DNA of 64,000 nt from Sorghum bicolor (taxonomy: Eukaryota > Streptophyta > Magnoliopsida > Poales > Poaceae). The DNA is taken from NCBI RefSeq assembly GCF_000003195.3, contig NC_012876.2, positions 3,421,935-3,485,934 of the forward strand, read 5' to 3'. The position numbers and the translations under genes are program-made. Positions 12,196 to 22,424 of the stretch are shown here, one piece after another. The notes under the pieces are model-generated. The model did no database searches. It saw only the letters and a program-made list of their open reading frames with translations, and was not told the DNA's origin. Position 1 is the stretch's first letter. Every line of letters starts with the position of its first letter.

Positions 12196-13110
12196 TATAT
12201 AAGATAAGAAATACACTAGAATAATACAAGTGCTAGAGTGCTTCAAACTAAAAAGTAATACTAAAATTTCATAACAATTCAAAACACTACAATTCATAAT
12301 ATACTAGAATAACATACTAAAAAGTCTTTTAAGCCAAGTAATATACTAGAATAATATACTAAAATATAATACTAAAAAATAATACTATAATAATAGTATA
12401 AACTAATAGTATATGTTTTAAGCCAAGTAATACACTTGCACATAGAATAATGTACTAAAAAATTAATACTACTACAAATTGATACAAGAATAATATAAGT
12501 GCATATATATACATAATAAGAAATACACTAGAATAATATAAGTGCTAGAGTGCTCCAAACTAAAAAAGTAATACTAAAAAAATAACACTAGAATAATATA
12601 CTAGCACACAATATATTTCATAACAATTTAAAACACTAGCTCACAATATATTTCATAACAATTCAAAACACTACAATTCATAATATACTAGAATAACATA
12701 CTAAAAAGTCTTTTAAGCCAAGTAATATACTAGAATAATATACTAAAATATAATACTAAAATAATAGTATAAACTAATAGTATATGTTTTAAGCCAAGTA
12801 ATACACTTACACATAGAATAATGTACTAAAAAATTAATACTACTACAAAATGATACAAGAATAATATAAGTGCATATATATACATAATAATACAAAATAA
12901 TAGTATATAAACTGTTCGGTATGAAATATAAGTGCATATATAATGATACAAAATAATAGTACATAATTAAGTGCATATAAAATAATAGTATATATACATA
13001 ATGATACAAAATAATAATATAAAATAATGATACAAGAACAAAATGATACAAGAATAATAGTATATATGGCAGTCGTCCTTACAAATCGCGTTTGTATATA
13101 TGGCTGTAGC
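12144..13110. repeat. AT-rich tandemly duplicated spacer
   Basis: This stretch starts with an (AT)n run at about 12160-12194, then two copies of a roughly 310-370 bp AT-rich unit (about 12205-12520 and 12525-12890), then shorter repeats of ATAATAGTATA-type motifs. Both copies share strings such as AAGCCAAGTAATACACTT. Reading frames here are low-complexity (Ile/Tyr-rich) and not credible. No gene is seen. It may be intron or spacer DNA of copy A. Confidence 0.7.
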
Positions 13111-13569
13111 CTTCTTCCTCCTTGAGTCACTCACTCCAACGCGAGGAGATAAGGTTGAGAGGCCTTAGGCACCTTGTAAAAATTGCTCTAGTGAGGGACG
13201 GGGCAAGGAGGTTTTGGTCTCAAAAACTATGGTGGGGAGCTTGGAAAAGGTAAGAAAATGCTATTCCACTTTAATTAAAGTTTTAGTGGTTGGTTAGTGA
13301 GTAATTTGAGTTTTGCTTTTCTCCCTCTTCCATGGTGCTTGAGTTTTAGATGGAGCAAATGAGACCCTTGTTCTCAAGCTATTAGTTGGAATTAGTTAGA
13401 GATATGAGCTTGCCCTCTCTATTGGTCGATGCTTGATTTTAGTGGTGATATATTTCACTCTATCATATGTTCATCTAGTTCTAGATCTAGGATTTTCTTT
13501 TTAATTTTTTATTTATGGTCACCAACTGTCCTTACAAATGGTATTTCTAAGCGCGGCTGACAACACCAG
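13055..13569. other. Transposon-derived segment with UTR-like sequence, no gene
   Basis: GTCCTTACAAAT occurs at about 13070 and 13519. I recall this as a subterminal motif of another grass CACTA family, so this may be a fragment of a second family. Between the two motifs, a moderately GC-rich stretch (13130-13245) ends in a good splice donor context (GGAAAAG then GTAAGAA at about 13250), like a 5' untranslated exon. I see no open frame. The three bases before copy B are CAG. Confidence 0.4.
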
Positions 13570-13649
13570 CACTACTACAGAATGAGGCATTGGTCGATGC
13601 TCAAAATGGCCAAAAACCTCGGCCTTTTTGCGGCCCGGGGTTAAAGACC

Positions 13650-13855
13650 CCTTTAACACCGGTTCGTAACACGAACCGGTGCTAAAGGGTCCTGCCCAAC
13701 GGCTACTGACAGGTGCTGTCGGGACAGAGACCCTTTAGCACCGGTTCGTGTTACAAACCGGTGCTAAAGGGGTCCCTTTAGCACCGGCCAGAGCCACGGG
13801 CCGAGGCAAACCCTTTAGCACCGGTTTTTGCCCTGAACCGGTGCTAAAGGTCCGG
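13650..13855. repeat. Left subterminal palindromic repeats of copy B
   Basis: Six or more short inverted units with the core CCTTTAGCACCGGTT or CCTTTAACACCGGTT and their complements AACCGGTGCTAAAGG lie here. Pairs can fold into hairpins. In CACTA elements such arrays are binding sites for the TNPA-type protein. Reading frames across this stretch are shadows of the repeats. Confidence 0.8.
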
Positions 13856-14355
13856 TTTATAGGCCGACTCCCTCCTCCCCTCTGCCCATTTGAAACCGAG
13901 AGCACCATTGTTGTTCTTGGAGCTTCTTCTTGCTCGTTCTTCATTTGTTCTTCATCTCCAACGCCCATCGTTGATCTTCTTCGACTCCGTCATCGTCTCT
14001 TCGTGCTTGGAGGTGACTAACTTTTGTCTTTCTTGTCTTTTCATGTTGTTTTTGGCTTGTGATGTTCGCATTATTTTTAGCTCAAATCCACGTTGTTATT
14101 TTGAATCATTCACATGAATTAGTATCCATATATATATATATATCATATTTCATGGTTGACCTAGTATTAATGTAGTTTGCAAAAATGAATTATAGTATAT
14201 TTTTATGATCTTAGAAAGTAGGATAGTTCAAATTAATTGGTTTGTTAATATCACTTGATTTATTTTTATTACTACATATAATGTCCATTGTATCATACAT
14301 GTTTACTAGTAAATGTGGAATTTATAATTGTTTAAAAATTGAGTATGGATAGTAG

Positions 14356-14878
14356 ATGGCAACCGTGACCGGGTCTTCGGTCTCTCAACGGGTTCAAAAG
14401 CGATACCGTCCGGAACTCCCTCTCATTACTTGTGGCAACTGTGGGCAGAAGATTTTGATGGAGTACAAAGTGTCGAAAGAGGGAGTAAACAAGGGTCGTA
14501 TATTCTACAAGTGTCCAGATCGTAATGTGAGTTATTTCCAGACATTTGCTTATATATGTGCATATTTTTTTAAATGATATTAATTAAACTTTTGATTCTC
14601 TCTTTTAATTTCAGTGGGACGGTACCGGCGGATGTACAGGTTGGTACTGGGAGGAAGAATACATTGAACACATTAAGAAATCTTTTGCACAGGTGGTTGA
14701 GGCTGAAGGTGGTGAGACAGTGAGCCGACGAAAGGAGTTCAATAATGTTGATCAAACGAATGATCTATCTATTATAGTTGGGATCGGACGCGAACTAATT
14801 ATGTTGCTTAAGTGCATTTTAGTTTTGGTTTTTTTAGTGCTAGTTGCGATTGTATTTGTTGTAGCTAAGCTTTCCTAA
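14356..14878 (+). CDS. GRF-type zinc-finger protein with C-terminal membrane helix
   Basis: There are two exons, 14356-14526 and 14615-14878, split by an 88-base intron with GTGAGT and TTTCAG borders. The joined protein is about 144 aa. Residues about 20-75 form a GRF-type zinc finger: CGNCG, then RIFYKCPDR, then after the splice WDGTGGCTGWYWEEEY. The ligand cysteines and the aromatic GW.W motif are all present. The last about 28 residues (LIMLLKCILVLVFLVLVAIV) form a strong hydrophobic helix, so it may be a tail-anchored membrane protein. GRF fingers bind single-stranded nucleic acid in better-known proteins; a role here is unknown. It sits upstream of TNP2 in the same direction and inside the transposon. 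I see no stop or frameshift, unlike its neighbours. Confidence 0.75.
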
Positions 14879-14973
14879 ATTAATCAACTATGTATCTTAG
14901 ACATGTTGTGCAATAAGATGAGAAACTATATGTGTGCATTTTTTTCATAATATATATGTTATATTTAATGCAG

Positions 14974-17500
14974 ATGGTAACACGTAATTGGATGTATAAT
15001 GCCGATCGGCGCTCCGAAGACTTCATTAATGGCGTGCACTATTTCTTAAGTGTGGCCGAGTCAAATAAGTGGGACGGTTTCATGTGCTGTCCATGTGCCG
15101 TGTGCAAGAATTTGACGGAATATTCTAACTCAAGAACTCTTCATTCACACTTATTAAAGTCAGGTTTCGTACCAAACTACATTTGTTGGACCAAACATGG
15201 AGAAAGCGGGATTATAATGGATGAAGGTGAAGAAGAAGAAGAAGAAGAAGAAGAAGAATTGGACCATGCCAATATTATTGCTCAGTACGGTGGCTTCAAT
15301 GATGTTGCAATGGGGGGAGATAATGAAGAAGAGGTGGCGGCAGAAGATGATCGGGGCGATGATGCTTTTGGTGATGCCATCCGTGATGCACAAAGAGAAT
15401 GTGAAAGTGATAAAGAGAAAGCCAAGTTCGAGCGCATGCTAGAGGACCACAGGAAATCGCTATATCCCACCGCTGAAGAGGGGCAAAAAAAGCTGGGTAC
15501 CACACTAGAATTGCTGCAATGGAAGGCAAAGAATGGTACATCTGACAAGGCATTTGGGCAGTTATTGAAGATCATAAAAAAGATGCTTCCGAAAGACAAC
15601 AAATTGCCCACCACTACGTATGAAGCAAAACAGGTTGTCTGTCCTTTGGGATTAGAAATCCAGAAGATACACGCATGTCCTAATGACTGCATCCTCTACC
15701 GTGGGGAGGAATACGAGAATTTGGATGCATGTCCAATATGTAAGGCATCACGGTATAAGATTAGACGAGATGATCCTGGCGATGTTGAGGGTGAAGAACG
15801 TCATAGGAAGAAAATTCCAGCCAAGGTTATGTGGTATGCTCCTATAATACCACGATTAAAACGTCTGTTCAGAAATAAGGACAATGCAAAGTTGTTGCGG
15901 TGGCATAAAGAAGACCGTAAGATAGACAATATGCTGAGACACCCTGCCGATGGATCCCAGTGGAGAGCGATAGACAGAGAATTCCCAGATTTTGCAGATG
16001 ATGCTAGAAACTTGCGGTTCGCCTTAAGTACAGACGGTATGAATCCTTTCGGTGAGCAGAGCAGTAGTCACAGCACTTGGCCAGTTACTCTATGTATCTA
16101 CAACCTTCCTCCATGGCTATGCATGAAGCGGAAGTTTATTATGATGCCGGTGCTTATCCAAGGACCGAAGCAACCTGGCAATGACATAGATGTCTACCTA
16201 AGGCCATTAGTTGAGGAACTTCAACTTTTATGGAGCAAACCAGGAGTTCGCGTGTGGGATGAGTACAAACAAGAGCACTTTGACCTGCGAGCATTGCCGT
16301 TTGTAACAATCAATGATTGGCCAGCTCTGAGTAATCTTTCAGGCCAGTCAAACAAGGGATATAATGCATGCACACATTGTTATGAAGACCTTGACTGTGT
16401 ATTTTTGAAAAAAATATCGAAAGGTCGTGTACCTTGGCCACCGTCGGTTTCTTCCTGTGAACCACCCAGTACGAAAGAAAGGCAAGCATTTTAAAGGCAA
16501 GGCAGACCACCGGACCAAACCTCTCAATCAAACCGGGGATGATGTACTCGAAATGGTCAAGGATATAAAAGTGGTATTTGGAAAGGGACGAGGCAGCGAA
16601 CCTATTCCCAAGGATGCTAAGGGACACGTACCCATGTGGAAGAAGAAATCCATATTTTGGGAGCTACCTTACTGGAATGTCCTAGAGGTCCGCAACGCGA
16701 TCGACGTGATGCACCTGACAAAGAATCTTTGTGTGAACTTGCTCGGATTCATGGGTGTCTACGGGAAGTCTAAGGATTCACTTGAAGCACGACAAGACTT
16801 GCAGCGCATGAAAGAACGAGACAACCTGCATCCAGAAAAGACAGATGATGGACGTCATTACTTAAGCCCTGCTAGCTACACTCTGAGCAAAGAAGAGAAG
16901 GAAAGCATGTTTGAATGTCTTAGCAGCATCAAGGTCCCATCTGGATTCTCCTCCAATATCAAGGGAATAATTAATGTGCCAGAGAAGAAATTCCTGAACT
17001 TGAAGTCCCATGACTGTCACGTTCTAATGACGCAATTGCTGCCGGTCGTTTTAAGAGGAATTCTACCTCCACACGTACGTCTAGCCACCGTAAAGCTATG
17101 TGCATTCCTCAATGCAATTTCTCAGAAGGCAATCAATCCAGAGCAACTAGCTACTCTACAGAATGATGTCATTCAATGTCTCGTCAGCTTTGAGTTGGTG
17201 TTCCCTCCATCCTTCTTCGATATCATGACACACCTCCTAGTTCATCTGGTCAAAGAGATTCGTATTCTCGGTCCTGTGTTCCTACACAACATGTTCCCCT
17301 TCGAGAGATTCATGGGTGTCCTAAAGAAATATGTCCATAGTCGTTCCCGGCCAGAAGGAAGCATTGCCAAGGGCTACGGAACAGAGGAGGTCATAGAGTT
17401 CTGTGTTGACTTTATTCCAGACCTTGACCCAATTGGCATTCCTGAATCTCGACACGAGGGCAGACTCAGTGGAAAGGGAACACTTGGGAAGAAAACATAA
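14974..17500 (+). pseudogene. TNP2-like CACTA transposase, frameshifted and 3'-truncated
   Basis: I place the start at ATG 14974, directly after a likely splice acceptor (AATGCAG). Residues about 5-75 match the transposase-associated domain (NWMYNADRRSEDF, CPCAVCKN, LLKSGFVPNYICW). A Glu run follows (about residues 85-98), then the Transposase_21 (PF02992) core with putative catalytic Asp354 (STDGMNPF) and Asp404/406 (GNDIDVYL). An A7 run at 16408-16414 shifts the frame; the rest continues in the second frame from about 16415 (LGHRRFLP, then VRNAIDVMHLTKN). A DUF4218-like end follows (FDIMTHLLVHLVKEI, MFPFERFMGVLKKYVHSR). The DUF4216-like C-terminus expected of full-length TNP2 is missing. 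The frame stops at 17500, a few bases before TNPA intron sequence begins, so a deletion joins the two genes. The enzyme would act on transposon ends in the nucleus. Confidence 0.85.
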
Positions 17501-17596
17501 ATGTAAACATATATAATTAATGCATCTCTTACATTAGGTTTTAGACTTATTACTTGGTTATTAATTTAGTATTTTTGTTTCTATATCTACGTGTAG

Positions 17597-20500
17597 CCTT
17601 CTCGATCGACCTCTACGGGGAGAAGCGTACCTCCACGAGGGCCAAAGAAGTCGTTGGAGGGCCGCTATGTAATCTCTGAGTTTGAGATAGCTACAGGCAG
17701 ACCACTTGGTGAGCATGCAAATAAATATGTTAGTCACTGTGGATATCTTGTGAGAGATCAAATACCGATCAGTGCTCGTGAATGGAGAGAGAAGCGAGGT
17801 GCTCCTGAGATCAGTTTTGTCTCTGATCGTGACAAGGAGTTAGTTTGGAAAGCTGTCACAGACGTTTTCACCTTCGACACCAACGATGAAGAGTTGAAGG
17901 TACGAATTTATGACTGGACTATGAAGAAGATGGCAGTACTCTTCCAGAATTGGAAGAAGTCTTTGTACAATAAATATGTCAAGAAAAACGAGACTCCAAA
18001 TTTCAACCTCAAGCAATATGTAAAGCTGAGGGCCTTCTGGGATGACTTTGTGCAGTACAAAACATCAGAAGAGGACGAGGAACGAGCCAATAGAAACAAA
18101 GAGAATGCCAGTAAAAAGACATACCACCATCATATGGGATCAGGTGGTTATAAGAGTGCTATTCCCAAGTGGGACCGAATGGAACAGGAGATGCTTGCTA
18201 GGGGGGTCACACCCGAGACAATAGCAAAGAATTGGAGCGAGCGCTCTAAGCATTGGTTCTACGGTCATGGGGGAAGCGTGGACCCAGACACCGGGGCGCT
18301 AGTTTGGGGCCAAGAAATCTCTAGAGCAGCAGAGAGACTAGTCCGTGCACGAGAGGCGGTTCAGTCTGGTGAGTTCAGGCCTAACAGAGAGAATGATGAA
18401 CTCACCTATGCGCTTGAAAATCCTAAGCACGGTGGGCGTACGAGAGGCTATGGGGCAGTTCCGTGGCTGCAATCATTCCAAGCCGATCAAGATACCTACA
18501 GAAGCCGCCAGAGAAAGAAGGATGAGGAGGCAGAGCGGATCTACCGCCTGGAAGCTTTTGTTCTGCAGTCACAAGAGCGCGAGAAAGCTCGTGAAGAATA
18601 GATGCAGGCAGAGATTCAAAGGCAAGTGCAAGCAGCACTTAGTCAAATGACGAAAGGGCAAGGTACGTCATAGCCTGAGGTCAATGTTAGCTCCCCAGGC
18701 TAGTTGAAAAGCAGCTGCGCATCCACGGAAGTACCAACCATTCAGGATGACACGAAGCTACACTTCCCCGTGGATGATGTCACAGAGGCTTTTACTACAT
18801 GTGAGCTGCATGTACCAGATGGGAATGCCACCAAAAAGGTGGCTATCGTTGTTGTCAACCTCATCGACCGAACGAGAACTCCAAGAATCCATAATCGACC
18901 AGTACCTGGTGGATATGCTAGTGTCTCGGTTGATAGGGTTGAGAAAGGTTGTGGCAATGTGCCACTAGACATAGAAGGGGGAGACGGAGAGAAGACCTTA
19001 GGTGAAGCTGAGAAGACATTTATTTGTTGGCGCAAGCGCTTCATAATTATTCCTCAGCATAGGTTTGTGTGTGATTTTACTTCTTATATTATTTATTATG
19101 TATTGAAATTAAAAAAGTTTGCTCACAAAACTTGTAATTGTTTTCTTTGCAGGGACTCCTCCAACCTAAGTCCAGTTCTCTCCCCAGCGCATCATAGTGC
19201 TGCGGGCGGTGACAATGCTGGATCTCCTCCAACACCTGCGGTGGCCACACCGACCCCGCCACCGCCTCCACCACGGTCTCCACCTCCTCCACCGAGGTCT
19301 CCAACTCCTCCACTAAGGTCTCCAACTCCTCCACCACGTTCTCCAACGCCAAAAAGATCGGCCCCACCACCTCCACCGCCTGCACCGCCCTCTCCAAAGA
19401 GTGCACGGTCGGTCCCCTCGCCTCCAAAGCGAGGTAGTAAGAAGCGGTCCGCCCAAGAAGGACCGAAGTCATCGGTCCCACCTCCAAAGAAGGCTGCCTC
19501 AGCAAAGAGAGCTAAGACGCCAGAAAAATTACCTTACGAAAAGAGTGAAGAGGAGGTAATTGCTACATCCAAAGCTGAGGTCCAACAATTTTTTGATAAA
19601 ATAAAGGAGGATAGGAAAAAACGGCTTAACCTAGAAAAGCCGTACTTTTATGTGAAGCCATCGGAACTGAGGCAGAAGGTGGCGGACCATCAAAAGAAGC
19701 AACGCGAAGCTCAGAAAAAGCCAGCACTTTCAGACTATGAGCGGTCTCTGGTCAAGTCTTCACAGCCTACTAAGAAGAGAGTAGGAAAGGGGGTCCCACA
19801 GCTCGGAGAAGTATCAAAACCGGTGCCCCCTTTGATTGTGCCAAATCAATACGGCTCAAATGAAGACTTGATGCCAAAGAAATCCTTAGCGTTGTCTGAG
19901 CTAGACTCGCTTGAGCGTTACTTTGGACAGAGCGGTTTAAATATGGAAGAAATTGCCGCCATTCTTGGATGCCAAACATTTGAAAAAGCCGAGGTAGTTG
20001 ATCAATGGAGGGCAAGATATGAACCGGGCAGGAGTCTATTCTACCCAATGTTATCCTAAACGCAAAACGGTAAACAGTCGGTCACCCTTCGTTTAGCGTT
20101 TACACTGTTTAGACGGTGTTTAAACGGATTAAAACGGTCTAAACGGTTTTACACAATATTACAAAAATATGCATATTTTTAATGTAAAATCAATCATTCT
20201 ATCATTTATACATATTTGTGCAACTAAAAAACCATTTATTTTATTATGTATATATGTTTATGCATGTTATAAGAATCAAATATACATATTTATGCATGTA
20301 ACAAATCAATTTTACATATTTATAAATATAATAAATTTAAGTATATAAATTGTTGATATAAAATTCAACTAGATTCACGTGGTGTTTGGCTAAACGGCCG
20401 TTTAAACAGCTGTTTAGCACGTTTAATACCGTTTACAACTGTTCCGTTTAGGCCGTTTAGATCGTTTTTTCCTGTTTTTTGACCGTTTAAACGGTCAACC

Positions 20501-21885
20501 GTTTAATTTTCTGTTTACCCCTAAACAAAACAGTTTGCCACCGTTTACCGTTTAATGACCATTTAATTGGCCGTTTAGGCCGTTTAGGCGAACACTGATT
20601 CTACCCTAAGCATTTACACGAGCTCGGCACACAAATGTTTGCAATAAACAAATGGTGCATTGAGGCGTCTAAAATGGGAGAGAATTGGATTTCTGTTCGT
20701 ATTAGACAACATCACTACTTCTGTGGAGATGACCTCATATACGTGCAGTTCGAAGAATTGCACCAATTATGTCACCTCGACGCTCTTGACAAATCTCTTG
20801 TCAGCTGCTTTTGTCTGTAAGTATTTTTTTCTTTTTATTATACTTCTAACTTCTTTAATTACATGTATATAATCCTTACACACTTAGGATTTGTATGTAT
20901 ATATGCAGGCACCAAATGAGAGAGCTCAGAATGAGAAATGACAATAGTATTGGGTTCGTTGACCCTTATATTGTTTTCAAGGCTCCGCAGGCAGTGTGGA
21001 CAGCAGATCATGAGACAGAAATCTGCACCAATCTTATGAGGTTCTTTGTGAACCAAAAAGAAAAACAAAAAATACTCTTCCCCTTCAACTTCGAGTGAGT
21101 TATATAGTTATTAAGTGCATGCATATTTTATTTTATATTATAGGACTGACTATATATATATGTGTGTAAACAGCTTTCATTGGATACTCATGGTCATTGA
21201 AATTCCCAAGAACCGGTTGATAATCTTTGACTCAATGAGAAAACCACAAGAAAATTATCAACAAATGGTAAACATTATTCAAAGGTACGTAATGTCGATC
21301 TCAGCTACAAAAATATCATAATATGACTATGTAATTATTAGTTCACGATCCACAATGGCTGTGTATAGGGTTTGGAAAAGATTCATTGACCGTGAACATC
21401 TCAGTGGATGTAAAGCGCCGCTTAACATAATACATCCACAAGTAAGTTCTACTAGCTAACAAACTTTCGCTAACTTTTAGCCTTCTTATTGTCGTGGTCG
21501 TGAATATTTTTATATATATATATCGTACAGTGGTGTTTAAGACAAGAAGGGGGGAACAATCTATGTGCATATTACGTGTGCAAATTCATGATGGCACAAG
21601 TCAATCAAACACCTACAGAGACGCTCAGAGTACGTTACATGTCTCTTTTCATTATCTCCTGAATTATATTAAATAACTTAGATAACTAATACCTTTTTTA
21701 TTTATTTCAAATTAAAGACGGAATGGCTGAGGGAAAAGGTCCTACAACAAGACCGAATCAAAGCTATCCAAGAGACGATAGCAGGATTTCTCCGCGACCA
21801 AGTGATCAATCCAAACAGCGAGTTTCACTTCAACGGCAACGAAACTCTTATTCCAAACAACGATGATCATTTGTATCGTTTGTAG
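17597..21885 (+). pseudogene. CACTA TNPA-like / Ulp1-like protease gene (copy B), disrupted
   Basis: Likely exons are 17597-19062, 19153-20045 continued at 20606-20816 (hAT insertion between), 20909-21094, 21174-21284, 21369-21441, 21531-21629 and 21718-21885. Exon 1, seen in copy A, is absent because of the deletion near 17505. The first exon has the PF03004-like region (YVSHCGYLVRDQIP, RIYDWTMKKMAVLFQNWKKS). In-frame TAG codons occur at 18599-18601, 18671-18673 and 18701-18703; at the last two, copy A has CAG. A Pro-Ser-rich linker (19250-19420) follows. The C-terminal exons encode a Ulp1/C48-like fold with His (FHWIL), Asp (IIFDSM), Gln (RQEGG) and Cys (NNLCAYYVC). Proteases of this family cleave SUMO or similar tags in the nucleus; substrate use by transposon versions is not established. 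The protease residues survive although the upstream frame is broken. Confidence 0.75.
20046..20597. mobile_element. Non-autonomous hAT element inside copy B
   Basis: This 552-bp insertion is flanked by an 8-bp duplication, ATTCTACC, at 20038-20045 and 20598-20605. Copy A has one uninterrupted site there (ATTCGACC). The terminal inverted repeats are imperfect: CAATGTTATCCTAAACG at the left and CAGTGTTCGCCTAAACG reading in from the right. The ends are packed with CCGTTTA/TAAACGG motifs and the middle is AT-rich and non-coding. The 8-bp duplication and CA(G)TG start are hAT hallmarks. It splits the coding exon of the TNPA/Ulp1-type gene. Confidence 0.9.
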
Positions 21886-22179
21886 ACATTGGGAGAAAAA
21901 ACTCTATGTATATATGTGTTACGAATTTTGTACATATAAAACTATATATATATAAAGCTTTTTACATATCTATTTAATTTTTGATGTGGTCTATTCATTT
22001 TATTATAGGCAAAGCTTAATTATTAAGCTAAGCCTATAATTTTCATTTATATATGCTTAATATGCGTGTAATATAAATATATTATTGTATCAGCAAAACA
22101 TGTATTGAAAAACCTATTATTATATATTATATATAAACAATAAACAGAACCGAAGAAGTGAAACAAAAAAAAGAAAAAG

Positions 22180-22424
22180 AAACCCTTTAACACCGGTTGG
22201 TAATACCAACCGGTGTTAAAGGGTCCTGCAACGTGGCAGCCCTGGCAGGACCCTTTAACACCGGTTGGTACCAACCGGTGTTAAAGGGGGGGCGGGGCTT
22301 TAGCCCCGGTTGCCAGAACCGGGACTAAAGGGTGGGCCTTTAGTCCCGGAAGGGCAGCACCGGCTCGGGAACCGGGGCAACAGACCCTTCCCGACCGGTG
22401 CTAATGCCCGATCATGCAGCAGTG
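22180..22424. repeat. Right subterminal repeats and terminus of copy B
   Basis: Palindromic units TTAACACCGGTTGG/CCAACCGGTGTTAA lie at 22186-22292. A different unit of the form TTTAGCCCCGG/CCGGGACTAAAGG lies at 22296-22350. The terminus AGCAGTG ends at 22424. The last about 120 bases resemble neither end of copy A as far as it is visible. Confidence 0.7.

Larger units (their letters stand above)
13570..22424 (+). mobile_element. CACTA (En/Spm-type) transposon copy B, 8.9 kb
   Basis: The left terminus reads CACTACTACAG at 13570. The right terminus, on the minus strand, reads CACTGCTGCATG and ends at 22424. Inside are palindromic subterminal repeats at both ends (cores GCACCGGTT and TAACACCGGTTGG), a GRF zinc-finger gene, a TNP2 transposase and a TNPA/Ulp1-type gene, all on the plus strand. 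That set is typical of a CACTA element. The 3-bp flanks do not match (CAG on the left, TAC on the right), so the two ends may not come from one insertion event. The coding set is damaged: TNP2 frameshift, deletion between TNP2 and TNPA, nonsense codons, and a hAT insertion. Confidence 0.82.

Noticed and set aside
12743..13130. Ile/Tyr-rich frames on the minus strand
   Set aside because: Simple translation of AT-rich tandem repeats with no domain or splice support.
7730..13800. Arrays of short repeats as a possible CRISPR-like array
   Set aside because: Units are palindromic subterminal repeats of CACTA ends, unequal in spacing and present in a plant nuclear context; there are no cas genes.
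15160..15692. Minus-strand frames within the transposase exon
   Set aside because: Shadows of the TNP2 coding strand; they have no conserved motif and no copy elsewhere.
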